Below are positions 8,759 to 16,789 of a stretch of 26,833 nucleotides of DNA, piece by piece. The position numbers were made by a program, and so were the translations under genes. The notes under the pieces were generated by a model that saw nothing but the letters and a program-made list of their open reading frames with translations, searched no databases and was not told the origin of the DNA. The DNA comes from a virus. The stretch spans positions 1-26,833 of the IMG/VR virus record IMGVR_UViG_3300047564_001122; one strand, written 5' to 3'. Each line of letters opens with the position of its first letter. Within the stretch, counting starts at the first letter, position 1.

Positions 8759-8862
8759 TGGCTTCTCACCATCTCACCAACGGGCAGACGTGGACGGACA
8801 CGAATACAGGCATCGCCTGGGTCTATTCCACCAGCACGAGTAGCTGGACCATCCAGTCGTAG
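8758..8862 (+). CDS. 34-residue mini-protein with a fibre-type TWTDTNTG...W motif
   Basis: A GTG start at 8758 overlaps the previous stop (TAGTG), and the stop at 8860-8862 overlaps another GTG in the same way. The peptide contains GQTWTDTNTGIAWVY followed by TSSWTIQS. Gly-x-x-Trp-x-Asp...Tyr...Ser-Ser-Trp patterns like this are common in short carbohydrate-binding or fibre-tip modules of phages. It may be a genuine small virion peptide or the detached remnant of a longer fibre domain. No Shine-Dalgarno is seen; translation would rely on coupling. Confidence 0.5.
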   Translation: MASHHLTNGQTWTDTNTGIAWVYSTSTSSWTIQS

Positions 8863-8879
8863 TGTCCCCGTCTTCGGCC

Positions 8880-9128
8880 ATGAACCGCCAGCTTGAACTC
8901 ACTGCTGCCGCCGTGGCCCTGCTGGTCACCCTGGTGGGCGGGACCGTGGCGATCGAGAACCGCTACGCCAAGGCCCAGGACGTCAAGCAGCAGCTGAACA
9001 GCATGTATGCCCGTCAGCTCAAGACGCGGATCCTGGAGCTGCAGCTCAAGGCACCAGACCAGTTCACGCCGGCGGACCGGGCCATGCTGCTGCACCTGCA
9101 GCAAGAGCTGAAGGAAGCCACGCAGTAG
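8880..9128 (+). CDS. Small single-pass membrane protein with helical tail
   Basis: This is an 82-residue protein if started at ATG 8880; a GTG at 8862 overlapping the preceding stop would add 6 residues. Residues about 6-25 (ELTAAAVALLVTLVGGTVAI) form a membrane segment. The rest is a charged, Gln/Lys/Leu-rich helix (DVKQQLNSMYARQLK...LLHLQQELKEA) likely to form a coiled coil on one side of the membrane. This layout is shared by spanin-, holin-associated and superinfection-exclusion proteins; none is recognised specifically. It is the last gene before a strong terminator. Confidence 0.65.
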   Translation: MNRQLELTAAAVALLVTLVGGTVAIENRYAKAQDVKQQLNSMYARQLKTRILELQLKAPDQFTPADRAMLLHLQQELKEATQ

Positions 9129-9170
9129 GCGCCTCACGGCTACCGTGGACGGGTGACCTGATCCCATCTG

Positions 9171-9202
9171 GCCGGGTGCTGCGGTAACAGCCCCGGCTTT
9201 TT
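9171..9202 (+). terminator. Intrinsic terminator closing the adhesin cassette
   Basis: The stem pairs GCCGGG (9171-9176) with CCCGGC (9192-9197) and, after one bulged T, GCTG (9178-9181) with CAGC (9188-9191), around a CGGTAA loop. TTTTT follows at 9198-9202. This is a classic Rho-independent terminator, 43 bases after the previous stop. Genes from 9241 onward would need read-through, antitermination or their own promoter; none was recognised in 9203-9240. Confidence 0.85.
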
Positions 9203-9240
9203 GCTGCGCCTTCGCAGACTGAAGGCACTGCGCATTCACA

Positions 9241-9546
9241 ATGGCCGACCCTTGGGATCGATTGCACATGAGGATGTGGGATGCCGCATCCCGTCGCCTT
9301 GGCCGTGTGTCGGTGGTGGCTGGTGCTGTGACCACCACCGGGATGTTTGATCGGCAGTCTGAGCTCATCCTGGATGACCAGGTGATCAGTGTTGAGAATG
9401 CCCTCACGGTGAAGACCAGCGAGCTGGGCACCCTCAGCTATGGCCAGGCCATCGTGGTCGGTGGTGTGAACTACACGGTGCGGCAGGAGCCGATGCGGAT
9501 CGGTGATGGCATGCTCTGCGTCGTACCGCTGCAGGCTGCATCATGA
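9241..9546 (+). CDS. Head-tail joining protein, gpFII-like
   Basis: This 101-residue protein is similar in size and pattern to lambda gpFII. It has a helical N-terminus (MADPWDRLHMRMWDAASRR), then beta strands with GMFDRQSELILDDQ, a Leu-x-Val-x-Thr segment, the LSYGQAIVVGGVNYTVRQ strand pair, and an Asp-Gly-rich closing strand. gpFII completes the head and forms the surface to which the tail attaches. Its TGA overlaps the next ATG (ATGA at 9543-9546). The order gpFII, tail terminator, tail tube is conserved with lambda. No strong ribosome site is visible upstream. Confidence 0.78.
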   Translation: MADPWDRLHMRMWDAASRRLGRVSVVAGAVTTTGMFDRQSELILDDQVISVENALTVKTSELGTLSYGQAIVVGGVNYTVRQEPMRIGDGMLCVVPLQAAS

Positions 9547-9971
9547 GCAGCAAGCGCGAGCAGATTCTGGCGGCGGTCGCCACCACCTTGATCGGTACCA
9601 CTGGGGTGAGTACCAGGATCTACCGCTCGAGGCAGGATGCCTTTGCACGTAACGAGTCGCCGGCATTGGTGATCGAGCCTGGCAAGGACACACCAGCACC
9701 GGAGCCGATCAGCACCTGCAAGATTGACTGGAACTTCCTGCTGGTCATTGCGGTCTACAGCCGCGGTGCCATCCCTGACCAGGTAGCAGATCCAGTGATC
9801 AGCTCAATCCACACCAAGCTGATGGCAGATCGCAGCCTCGGCGGGCTGGTGATGGACATCTGGCCTGGCGAGGTCGACTATCAGTTTGAGCGTGGCGATC
9901 TACCGGCGCTCTGGACTGTGATGCCTTATCAAGTGCGCTATCGCACCAGTGTCACTGACCTGAGTGCATAG
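9543..9971 (+). CDS. Tail terminator protein (gpU-like)
   Basis: The 142-residue protein begins with a helix (MSSKREQILAAVATTLIG) followed by TRIYRSRQDAFARNESPALVI, a recognisable tail-terminator pattern in siphoviruses. Residues about 58-142 are alternating beta strands ending in a VRYRTS strand. Such proteins form a hexameric ring that caps the tail tube at its finished length and binds the head connector. The position between gpFII and the tube protein supports this. Confidence 0.8.
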   Translation: MSSKREQILAAVATTLIGTTGVSTRIYRSRQDAFARNESPALVIEPGKDTPAPEPISTCKIDWNFLLVIAVYSRGAIPDQVADPVISSIHTKLMADRSLGGLVMDIWPGEVDYQFERGDLPALWTVMPYQVRYRTSVTDLSA

Positions 9972-9998
9972 CGTGAGACTGAAGCTGTAATCGGTGAC

Positions 9999-10175
9999 AT
10001 GCCTACGTTGGATGAGAACTGGGGTCTCGGTGGTAGCTACCTCCTGGATCCTAAAACCGGAAAGCGCAAGCTCATTGAGCGGACAGCACCGGCACTCACT
10101 GCTTCCGACTCTGATCCCGAGGTGATTACTGATGGCACTGCTGTCTCGCAAACGCCTGATCCTGGCGAAGGCTGA
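9999..10175 (+). CDS. Small hypothetical protein between tail terminator and tail tube
   Basis: This 58-residue reading frame starts MPTLDENWGLGGSYLLDP and continues KTGKRKLIERT. Short proteins with a Gly-Gly-Ser/His-Tyr...Asp-Pro-x-Thr-Gly...Glu-Arg-Thr pattern occur at this position in many lambda-like phages. Its 3' end overlaps the tail tube gene by 44 bases in another frame, and the tube's GAGGT site (10119-10123) lies inside it. Function unknown. It fills an otherwise empty 160-base gap, which supports it being real. Confidence 0.6.
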   Translation: MPTLDENWGLGGSYLLDPKTGKRKLIERTAPALTASDSDPEVITDGTAVSQTPDPGEG

Positions 10176-11064
10176 GTCTGTCTACGGGACAGATGCCAGT
10201 CCTGCTGGCACTGATGCCGTCCTGGTGCGTAACCTCGACATCACGCCGATCTCGGCTGATGTGGTGAGTCGTGATCTGATCCGCCCGTATATGGGCAACT
10301 CAGATCAGCTGATCGCCAACAGCAGGGTTGAGATCAGCTTTGAGGTGGAGCTGGCCGGTTCCGGCACTGCAGGGACTGCTCCACGGTACGGCGCTGTCCT
10401 GAAGGCATGTGGCCTCAGTGAGACGACTGTGGCTGCCACCAGCGTCACTTATGCGCCGGTGAGTGCGAGCTTCAGCAGCGTCACGATCTACTTCAACGCT
10501 GATGGCCTGTTGCACAAGCTGACCGGTTGCCGCGGCACCTTCACGATGAGCTGCCAGGTGGGGCAGATCCCCGTGCTGCAGTTCCAGATGACCGGCGTCT
10601 ACAACGCCCCAACGGATACCGCTGCGCCCGCTGTGACCTACAGCAACCAGGCAGCGCCGCTGGTTTTCCGTGATGGCAACACCTCGGCGTTCCAGCTGCT
10701 GTCCTATGCCGGCTGCCTGATGTCGGTCGACTTCAACATGGCCAATGAGGTGGCGTACCGCGAGCTGATCGGCTGCACCAAGGAGGTGCTGATCACCGAT
10801 CGCAAGCCTGCTGGTACGGCCACCATTGAGGCACCGACGATTGCGGCGAAGGACTTCTTTGCGGCATCGCTGGCCACCACCACCGGCAACCTGACGTTCT
10901 TGCATGGCACCACTGCCGGCAACCGCGTCACCTTCACCGCTTCCCAGGTGGATGTCGCAAACCCCACCTATAGCGACACCGATGGGGTGCTGATGCTGAG
11001 CGTGCCGTATGTGGGGCTGCCGACCACTGCTGGCAACGACGAGCTGTCGCTGGCCTTCACCTGA
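10132..11064 (+). CDS. Major tail tube protein
   Basis: The 310-residue protein begins MALLSRKRLILAKAESVYGT followed by DASPAGTDAVLVRNLDITP, the N-terminal signature of the siphovirus tail-tube family (Phage_tube_2-type). The body is beta-rich with many Thr/Val strands and closes with a domain including VANPTYSDTDGVLMLSVPY. It would stack in hexameric rings to form the tail tube. The ribosome site GAGGT (10119-10123) lies 8 bases before the ATG. The chaperone pair and tape measure follow, as expected. Confidence 0.9.
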   Translation: MALLSRKRLILAKAESVYGTDASPAGTDAVLVRNLDITPISADVVSRDLIRPYMGNSDQLIANSRVEISFEVELAGSGTAGTAPRYGAVLKACGLSETTVAATSVTYAPVSASFSSVTIYFNADGLLHKLTGCRGTFTMSCQVGQIPVLQFQMTGVYNAPTDTAAPAVTYSNQAAPLVFRDGNTSAFQLLSYAGCLMSVDFNMANEVAYRELIGCTKEVLITDRKPAGTATIEAPTIAAKDFFAASLATTTGNLTFLHGTTAGNRVTFTASQVDVANPTYSDTDGVLMLSVPYVGLPTTAGNDELSLAFT

Positions 11065-11097
11065 GCCAGTTCATCCCACCCTCTACCTTCAACCCCC

Positions 11098-11442
11098 ATG
11101 GCATTCACCCTGTCGCAGACGGCTTCGTATAAGTGGCCGGTCACCTTGTCGATTCCTGCCGATGGTGGGAAGTTTGACAAGTTCGTCTTTGATGCGGAGT
11201 TCCGGCGGTTGAGCCAGACCCGCATCCGGGAGATTGGTGATGCCATCTCGGCTGGTGATTCCGATGATCCCAGTGTGGCTCGCGAGATCCTCTGCGGCTG
11301 GAGTGGCATCAACGATGAGCAGGGCAAGGCCATTCCCTTCAGTGAGAAGGCCATGAATGACCTGCTGGATATTCCGATGGTGGCCACCTTCATCATGCGC
11401 GCCTGGTTTGCCAGCCTGAAGGGAGCGAAGGTAAAAAACTGA
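11098..11442 (+). CDS. Tail assembly chaperone (lambda G analogue)
   Basis: The 114-residue protein sits between the tube and tape-measure genes, where siphoviruses carry their G-type chaperone. It starts MAFTLSQTASYKWPVTLSIP, then a charged helical body (FRRLSQTRIREIGDAI), and ends KGAKVKN-stop. Chaperones of this kind coat the tape-measure protein and recruit tube subunits. The last two sense codons are AAA AAC, which form a -1 slippery site, so a fraction of ribosomes would extend it by 105 residues into the next frame. No ribosome site is obvious in the 33-base gap upstream. Confidence 0.85.
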   Translation: MAFTLSQTASYKWPVTLSIPADGGKFDKFVFDAEFRRLSQTRIREIGDAISAGDSDDPSVAREILCGWSGINDEQGKAIPFSEKAMNDLLDIPMVATFIMRAWFASLKGAKVKN

Positions 11443-11472
11443 TCGACGCCGCTGAGCATTGGGCTCGCGGCG
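11433..11472 (+). promoter_or_regulatory. Programmed -1 ribosomal frameshift signal (A AAA AAC + stem-loop)
   Basis: The heptamer A AAA AAC (11433-11439) is in the correct zero-frame phase (GTA AAA AAC TGA). After 7 bases a stem-loop begins: CGCCGC (11447-11452) pairs with GCGGCG (11467-11472), and inside it GAGC (11454-11457) pairs with GCTC (11463-11466) around an ATTGG loop. A GGGAG Shine-Dalgarno-like element at 11421-11425 may assist. A -1 shift enters an open frame running to 11756, giving a 219-residue G-GT type protein. Confidence 0.9.
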
Positions 11473-11756
11473 GGAACAGCAGCAAGCAGTTGGATGCTGA
11501 TGCTGCAGCATTCAATGTGACGATTGAAGAGGAAGAACCAGAACTGTTTGAGGTGTTCCCAGAGAACTGGCCAGTGGTTCAGATGTTCCTCAGGTTGCAG
11601 ACCCAGTGGCGTGTTGGTGGTATGGGTTTGATTGGGTTGGATTATGGCGTCGCGCAGTGGCTCTTTAGCCTGTATGCAGTGGAAGATCCCACAGCCATGC
11701 TTGAGGATCTGCAGGTGATGGAAGCAGCTGTACTCATCAACGAGCAGGAGGGCTGA
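11439..11756 (+). CDS. Frameshift extension of tail chaperone (lambda T analogue)
   Basis: The frame entered by the -1 shift at 11439 encodes 105 residues, beginning LIDAAEHWARGGNSSKQ. No ATG exists near its start; a TTG at 11490 is the first possible independent start, so frameshifting is the likely route. The segment is acidic (TIEEEEPELFEVFPENW) and then helical, resembling DUF1799-type proteins found at this position in other siphoviruses. The T domain of the fusion is thought to bind tube subunits while the G domain binds the tape measure. The stop overlaps the tape-measure ATG by one base. Confidence 0.85.
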   Translation: MIDAAEHWARGGNSSKQLDADAAAFNVTIEEEEPELFEVFPENWPVVQMFLRLQTQWRVGGMGLIGLDYGVAQWLFSLYAVEDPTAMLEDLQVMEAAVLINEQEG

Positions 11757-14467
11757 TGGCAGTCAACATGGATACACTGCTGCGCCTTCGCGTTGCAGTG
11801 GATGGTGAGAACAATATCCGGCGACTGAGCGGTCAGCTGCAGGGCCTTGAGCGTGCGGCTGGGTCGGTGTCGAGTGGGTTCAATGCGATGCGTGCGGCAT
11901 CGGCTGCATTGGCCAGCTCGGCGGTGGTGGCGGGGCTCACAGGGATCATCAAGAATGCGATTGATGCAGGCGATGAACTGAACAACCTGCAGATGAAGAC
12001 GGGCATTGCAGCGGATGCCTTGCTTGGTCTGCGCGCTGCGGCAAAGCTGGGCGACGTTGATACGGCGATGCTGGCCAAGGGCCTCAACCGGCTGAATGTG
12101 GTGATCGCTGAAGCGGCGGCAGGAAATCAGCAGTCTGCGGACAAGTTCAAGGGCCTAGGCGTCAGCATCCGCGATGCCAGCGGCCAGGTGGCCAGCACTG
12201 ATGTGGTGTTCAAGCGGCTGGCAGATCGGTTCCGCGACATGCCGGATGGTGCTGGTAAGGCAGCAGCAGCTGCGGCATTGTTTGGCACCAAGATGGGTGC
12301 CGAGTTCATCCCAGTGCTGAATGAAGGCAGCATGGCGATGGACAATCTGAACGTGAAGATCGGGGATGACTTCCCGGCGCGATCAGATCAGTTCAATGAT
12401 ACGCTCACGGTGATGGGCCTCAAAACTGAGGCAATGGGATTGGAGTTGACGGAAGCACTGCTGCCAGCTTTGCAGTCAATCCTTAATGAGTTCAGCAATC
12501 TGTTTGACACCAAGGAAGACTGGTCGCTGCTGTTTGACACTATCAAGATCGGCGTCCGCAGTCTGGCCACGTTTGTCTTTGCTTCAATCAAGCTAGTGGA
12601 CCAGCTAATCAAGAGCGTGCAGACACTGGCTGGTGCCTTTGGTGCGATCACCGCCGGTGACTTTGGCCTGGCCTTCAACATTTTGAAGGAGCGTGGTGGT
12701 AATCAACTTCAACAAGCAATCGCAGATTTTGAATCTATCGGTCGGATGTGGACCGACGCTGCAGCCCCCCCCAGCAGCAGCCGTAGAGGTGGCCGCCAGG
12801 CTGATACGGCGACAATGCGGGGCATCGAGGATCAGCCCACTGGTGGTGGCAGCAAGGGTGGCAGTGGCACGCAGCCAAAGAGCCTTGGCGCTGAGATTGC
12901 CCTGGCGTTGAAGGAATCGCTGAGCCTGTCGCCTGCTCAAGCTGCTGGCATTGTCGGCAACTTCATGCGGGAGTCTGGCCTCAATCCAAGAATCAACGAG
13001 GGCGGCGCCGTAGGAATGCCTCGCGGCATCGGCGGCTATGGCCTGGCCCAGTGGACCGGCACCAGGCAAACCGATCTGGTGCGCTTTGCCGGTGGTGCGG
13101 CTAATGCCGGCAGCTTGGATGCTCAACTGCGCTTCACAATCAGCGAATTGCTTGGCCCTGAGAAGCATGCTCTTGAGATGTTGCGCACGGCAACCACCCC
13201 AGAGGACGCAGCCGTCCTGTTTGACAAGTTCTACGAGCGGTCAGGCATCAAGGCATTGGGCGAGCGCAAGGCCAATGCCCGGCAGGTGTTTGGTGAGATC
13301 GCCGGTACTGGTGCAGGCAGTGGACTGGCTGACTACGCCAGAGCTGAGGATGAACGCCAGAAGGCTCGCGAAGCTGCAAGGCAGCAACTGGAAGACTCCA
13401 AGGTGCTGCTGGCCCAGTCGGAGATGGATCTCAATATTCAAAAAGCTACAACTGACGAGCAGCGCATCCAGCTTGAATATCAGAAGGAAGCCACCCAGGT
13501 TTATGAGAAGTATGTCGACCTTGGTGCCAAGGCAAAGACTTCAATGGAGTGGCAAAACATCAACCAGGCCTACAACAATGAGATGAAAGCGCTGGAACTC
13601 GACTACGAGAATCAGATCACCGAAGCCCGCCAGAAGTCCTATGAAGCCACGCTTTTGCAGATTGAGGCGCAGCGGGAAGCTATGACGCAGATGGGTGATG
13701 CGTTGGGTGGCCAGGTCTTTGGCACGCCTGACATCGTGGCGCCTGGTGACCAGCAGTTCAGTCCCTTCGCTGGCTACGTCGAGGGCATCGGTTCCATGAA
13801 CGAAGCACTCAACGGTCTGGCGACCACAGGATTCAAGGGCATTGAGGATGCCATGGTCAGCCTGGCCACCACCGGCAAGGCCAACTTCCGGGAGTTCGCT
13901 GCGGCCCTGCTGGAGGACACGGCGCGGCTGATCATCCAGCAGCTGGTGCTGAAGACGATCCTGTCCGCCATCGGTGGGGGTGGCCCCAGCTTTGGAGGCA
14001 TCCCTGGGTTTGCGCCATCGACCGGCAACCTGATGGATGGATTCAGCGGGTTCAACCCTGGGGCCTTCTCCATGTCGGGCTTGTCCGGCGGGCTGGGCTT
14101 CTCTCCTGGTATTGGCTTTGCTCGCGGTGGCGTCTTCGCCCGCAATGGCATCGTCCCCTTCGCCAATGGCGGCATCATCAACCGCGCCACCCTGTTCCCC
14201 TTCGCCCGTGGCGGCACCTTCGGCACCGGCGTCATGGGTGAGGCTGGCCCTGAAGCGATCCTTCCCCTGAAGCGTGGCCGTGATGGCCGGCTCGGTGTTG
14301 CCGGCGGGGGTGGCGGTGACATCAACATCTCCGTCCAGGTGGATGCCGGTGGCACCAACGCAGAAGGCAATGCCGACACCGGCCGCCAGCTGGCCAACGT
14401 TGTCGCCAATGCAGTGAAGACCGAGATGATCCGCCAGAAGCGTCCTGGTGGCATCCTGTCCAAGTAA
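11756..14467 (+). CDS. Tape measure protein with embedded tail lysozyme domain
   Basis: The 903-residue protein sets tail length and enters the host with DNA. Residues 1-260 are typical TMP sequence (INNLQMKTG...KGLNRL pattern; hydrophobic stretch about 53-66). Residues about 383-505 form a phage tail lysozyme-like domain: SLSPAQAAGIVGNFMRESG with the likely catalytic Glu near 405, then GGYGLAQWTGTRQTDL and LFDKFYERSG. Residues about 525-650 are coiled coil. Near 705-735 is the lambda-H-like segment FREFAAALLEDTARLIIQQ, followed by Gly/Phe-rich sequence and an EAGPEAILPLKRG motif common in TMP C-termini. The lysozyme part would locally open peptidoglycan during infection. A run of eight C at 12765-12772 leaves the frame intact. 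Confidence 0.95.
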   Translation: MAVNMDTLLRLRVAVDGENNIRRLSGQLQGLERAAGSVSSGFNAMRAASAALASSAVVAGLTGIIKNAIDAGDELNNLQMKTGIAADALLGLRAAAKLGDVDTAMLAKGLNRLNVVIAEAAAGNQQSADKFKGLGVSIRDASGQVASTDVVFKRLADRFRDMPDGAGKAAAAAALFGTKMGAEFIPVLNEGSMAMDNLNVKIGDDFPARSDQFNDTLTVMGLKTEAMGLELTEALLPALQSILNEFSNLFDTKEDWSLLFDTIKIGVRSLATFVFASIKLVDQLIKSVQTLAGAFGAITAGDFGLAFNILKERGGNQLQQAIADFESIGRMWTDAAAPPSSSRRGGRQADTATMRGIEDQPTGGGSKGGSGTQPKSLGAEIALALKESLSLSPAQAAGIVGNFMRESGLNPRINEGGAVGMPRGIGGYGLAQWTGTRQTDLVRFAGGAANAGSLDAQLRFTISELLGPEKHALEMLRTATTPEDAAVLFDKFYERSGIKALGERKANARQVFGEIAGTGAGSGLADYARAEDERQKAREAARQQLEDSKVLLAQSEMDLNIQKATTDEQRIQLEYQKEATQVYEKYVDLGAKAKTSMEWQNINQAYNNEMKALELDYENQITEARQKSYEATLLQIEAQREAMTQMGDALGGQVFGTPDIVAPGDQQFSPFAGYVEGIGSMNEALNGLATTGFKGIEDAMVSLATTGKANFREFAAALLEDTARLIIQQLVLKTILSAIGGGGPSFGGIPGFAPSTGNLMDGFSGFNPGAFSMSGLSGGLGFSPGIGFARGGVFARNGIVPFANGGIINRATLFPFARGGTFGTGVMGEAGPEAILPLKRGRDGRLGVAGGGGGDINISVQVDAGGTNAEGNADTGRQLANVVANAVKTEMIRQKRPGGILSK

Positions 14468-14473
14468 CCAGCC

Positions 14474-14809
14474 ATGGCCACCTTCACCTACACCCCATCG
14501 TTTGAAGCGACCGAGGCAAGCAAGCCTCGCGCCAAGAAGTTTCAAGCGGGTGATGGCTACGAACAGCGGATCCGGTTTGGCCTGAACACCGACCCCAAGG
14601 AGTGGCAGCTGGTATTCAAAGAACGCACCGACACCGAACGGGACAACATCCTCGCCTTCCTCGAGGCCCGTGCTGGGGTGGAGAGCTTTGACTGGACACC
14701 ACCTCGAGGTACGGCGGGCAAGTTTGTCTGTGAGGATTGGCAGGTCACCTTACGATCCTGCAACTTCAACACGATCAGCGCAACATTCCGTCAAGTGTTT
14801 GAGGCGTAA
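14474..14809 (+). CDS. Minor tail protein M
   Basis: The 111-residue protein starts MATFTYTPSFEATEASKPRA and contains GDGYEQRIRFGLNTDPKEWQ and ARAGVESFDWTPPRG, clear signatures of the lambda gpM family (PF05939). gpM-type proteins form part of the tail tip between the tape-measure end and gpL. It lies directly after the tape measure and its stop overlaps the next start (TAATG). Confidence 0.9.
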   Translation: MATFTYTPSFEATEASKPRAKKFQAGDGYEQRIRFGLNTDPKEWQLVFKERTDTERDNILAFLEARAGVESFDWTPPRGTAGKFVCEDWQVTLRSCNFNTISATFRQVFEA

Positions 14810-15489
14810 TGGCAGTTCCCTATTCAGAGCTCCAGAAGCCAGCACCCAGCAGCGTCATTGAGCTATTCCAGCTGACGCTGAATGCTGCGCAGCATGGCGT
14901 CGACATCACCTATAACTTCCACGCGGGCACCAGTCTGGTGGCCAATGGTGATCTGGTCTTCAATGGCGTCACCTTCACGCAGTATCCCGTGGAGGTGGAT
15001 GGCTTTGAGTATTCCGGCAATGGTGAACTGCCACGGCCAAAGATCAGGGTGAGCAACATTCTGGGCACGATGACCGCCTTGATCCTGACGGTGCCGCGGG
15101 GGCTGGAGGGCGCCAAGCTGCAGCGGCTCAGGACAATGGCGCGCTACATCGATGGGGTGAACTTCCCCGGTGGTACCAACCCATTGGGCACGCCAGACCC
15201 TACGGCTGAATTCCCGCGAGAGATCTACTACGTCGACCGCAAGACGGTGGAGAACCGTGAGGTGGTTGAGTACGAGCTGGCCGCTGCATTCGACCTTGCT
15301 GGGGTCAGGGCACCGAAGCGGCAATGCATCGCCAACCTCTGCTCATGGGTGTACAAGTCCGCAGAATGCGGATACACCGGTGCCCTGCCGACGTGTGACA
15401 AGACCTTTGCAGCTTGCCTGCAGCATTTCGGTGGTGGCGTTGACCTGCCGTATGGCGGATTCCCTGGCGTTGGAGCCTATACGCAATGA
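14809..15489 (+). CDS. Minor tail protein L (tail tip, probable Fe-S protein)
   Basis: The 226-residue protein matches the lambda gpL family (PF05100) in length (lambda 232) and in its Cys-rich C-terminus: C173, C178, C187, C196 and C203, within [16 protein letters not shown] and [15 protein letters not shown]. Lambda gpL carries a [4Fe-4S] cluster held by C-terminal cysteines, so a cluster is likely here. The N-terminal domain is beta-rich ([17 protein letters not shown]). gpL forms the ring joining tube to tip. Overlaps: TAATG with M, ATGA with K. Confidence 0.92.
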   Translation: MAVPYSELQKPAPSSVIELFQLTLNAAQHGVDITYNFHAGTSLVANGDLVFNGVTFTQYPVEVDGFEYSGNGELPRPKIRVSNILGTMTALILTVPRGLEGAKLQRLRTMARYIDGVNFPGGTNPLGTPDPTAEFPREIYYVDRKTVENREVVEYELAAAFDLAGVRAPKRQCIANLCSWVYKSAECGYTGALPTCDKTFAACLQHFGGGVDLPYGGFPGVGAYTQ

Positions 15490-16220
15490 ACTGGCGTGAT
15501 GCTGCCCTCGAGCATGCGGTGGAGGCTTCACCAGAGGAAGCCTGCGGCCTGGTGGTGGTGGTCAAAGGTCGTGAGCAGTATCACCGCTGCCGCAATCTGG
15601 CGACCAACCCTCACGACCAGTTCATCCTCAACCCCGATGACTGGGCTGCTGCGGAAGATGCCGGTGAGGTCATGGCTGTGGTCCACAGCCATCCATTCAC
15701 CCCACCGGCACCATCACAGCCCGATCAGGTGGCATGCGAGCGCAGCGGCCTGCCTTGGTACATCGTCAACCCCACCACCGGGGAATGGGGCGGCTGTGAA
15801 CCGTGCGGCTATAAGGCGCCACTGATCGGGCGATCGTGGGCCTGGGGCGTGACTGATTGCTGGACGCTGGTGCGGGACTGGTATCAGGAGCATGGACTGG
15901 AGCTGCCGGACTGGGAGAGACCGCTGACCCCAGAAGAGTTTGAAGCGGCACCGATGTTTGAAGACTGCTGGAAGAAGGCAGGCTTCAGGTTGCTGCTCTC
16001 TGATGAAATGATGCAACCCGGTGATGCTGTTTTGCTGAACATTGGCGGGATCAGCTTGTCACCCAATCACGTCGGAGTGTATGTTGGTGATCAAATGTTG
16101 CTACATCATATCCGTGGCAGGTTGAGCAGTCGTGATCTGTATGGCGGCTGGCTGCAGAAGTGTACGGGGTTGGTATTGCGTCATTACAATGCAGATAAGC
16201 TAAAGCTAGGATCATGCTGA
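15486..16220 (+). CDS. Tail assembly protein K: JAMM + NlpC/P60 domains
   Basis: The 244-residue protein has two hydrolase domains as in lambda gpK. Residues 1-100 are a JAB1/MPN (JAMM) metalloprotease fold with an N-terminal Glu (E17/E18) and the metal motif HSHP...S..D (H67, H69, S77, D80). Residues about 115-244 are an NlpC/P60 peptidoglycan hydrolase-like domain with Cys in [10 protein letters not shown] (C125) and His in NHVGVYVGD (H195). These may process tail proteins during assembly or cut murein on entry; in lambda the exact role is unsettled. Key residues of both domains appear present. Overlaps L by ATGA and I by 7 bases. Confidence 0.9.
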   Translation: MNWRDAALEHAVEASPEEACGLVVVVKGREQYHRCRNLATNPHDQFILNPDDWAAAEDAGEVMAVVHSHPFTPPAPSQPDQVACERSGLPWYIVNPTTGEWGGCEPCGYKAPLIGRSWAWGVTDCWTLVRDWYQEHGLELPDWERPLTPEEFEAAPMFEDCWKKAGFRLLLSDEMMQPGDAVLLNIGGISLSPNHVGVYVGDQMLLHHIRGRLSSRDLYGGWLQKCTGLVLRHYNADKLKLGSC

Positions 16221-16789
16221 CCAAGATCCGAGTCTATGGTCGGCTGGCAAAGTTCTTGGGCCAGCGATCGTATGAAGCTGCCGTCTCCAGTGCAGCCGAA
16301 GCGGTGCGTTTCCTGCTGGCCAACTTCCCGCATCTGGAACCTGAGCTTGCCAAAGGTCACTATCGCGTCACGGTTGGTACCTACGACCTGAGTGATCATG
16401 AGCTCCATGATCCCTGCGGTCAGCAGGAGATCAAGATCATCCCGGTGGTGGTGGGTGCTGGTGCCATCGGTCGGATCGTGGCTGGCGTTGCCTTGATTGC
16501 GCTCTCCTTCATCCCAGGTGTTGGTGCATTGGCTGCTCCATTGCTGTTTGGCATTGGATCTTCCTTGGTGCTTGGCGGTGTGGCCCAGCTGCTGACCCCA
16601 GTGCCAAAGCTGATCCAGCCTGGCAACTCAGGCAATGACACCGAGAAGGATCCGCGCAAGAGCTACAGCTTCTCAGGTATTCAGAACGTCAGCCGGCAGG
16701 GTGTGCCGGTGCCGATCGTCTACGGCGAGACCATCGTCGGATCGGTCACAATCTCGGCCGGTATCGACACCATCCAGGTGACCGGATGA
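16214..16789 (+). CDS. Tail assembly protein I
   Basis: The 191-residue protein begins with a ubiquitin-like beta-grasp region ([19 protein letters not shown]), contains a hydrophobic Gly/Ala-rich segment at about 78-125 ([20 protein letters not shown]), and ends [14 protein letters not shown]...VTG, all typical of the lambda gpI family (PF06805). gpI is needed to assemble the tip with J and is not clearly retained in the virion. Position between K and J is conserved; the stop overlaps the J start (ATGA). Confidence 0.92.
   Translation: MLTKIRVYGRLAKFLGQRSYEAAVSSAAEAVRFLLANFPHLEPELAKGHYRVTVGTYDLSDHELHDPCGQQEIKIIPVVVGAGAIGRIVAGVALIALSFIPGVGALAAPLLFGIGSSLVLGGVAQLLTPVPKLIQPGNSGNDTEKDPRKSYSFSGIQNVSRQGVPVPIVYGETIVGSVTISAGIDTIQVTG

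Noticed and set aside
9204-9217. CTGCG...CGCAG hairpin just after the 9171-9202 terminator
   Set aside because: Only a 5-bp stem with a 4-base loop and no T-tract; not enough to call a second terminator or operator.
12765-12772. Run of eight C in the tape measure gene as a possible frameshift
   Set aside because: The frame reads through (Ala-Pro-Pro) into the recognisable lysozyme domain, so no disruption; at most a site prone to sequencing error.
13541-14545. 334-residue open frame on the - strand opposite the tape measure 3' end and gpM
   Set aside because: Antisense to two recognised genes, repetitive Gly/Ala/Gln composition, no domain, no ribosome site.
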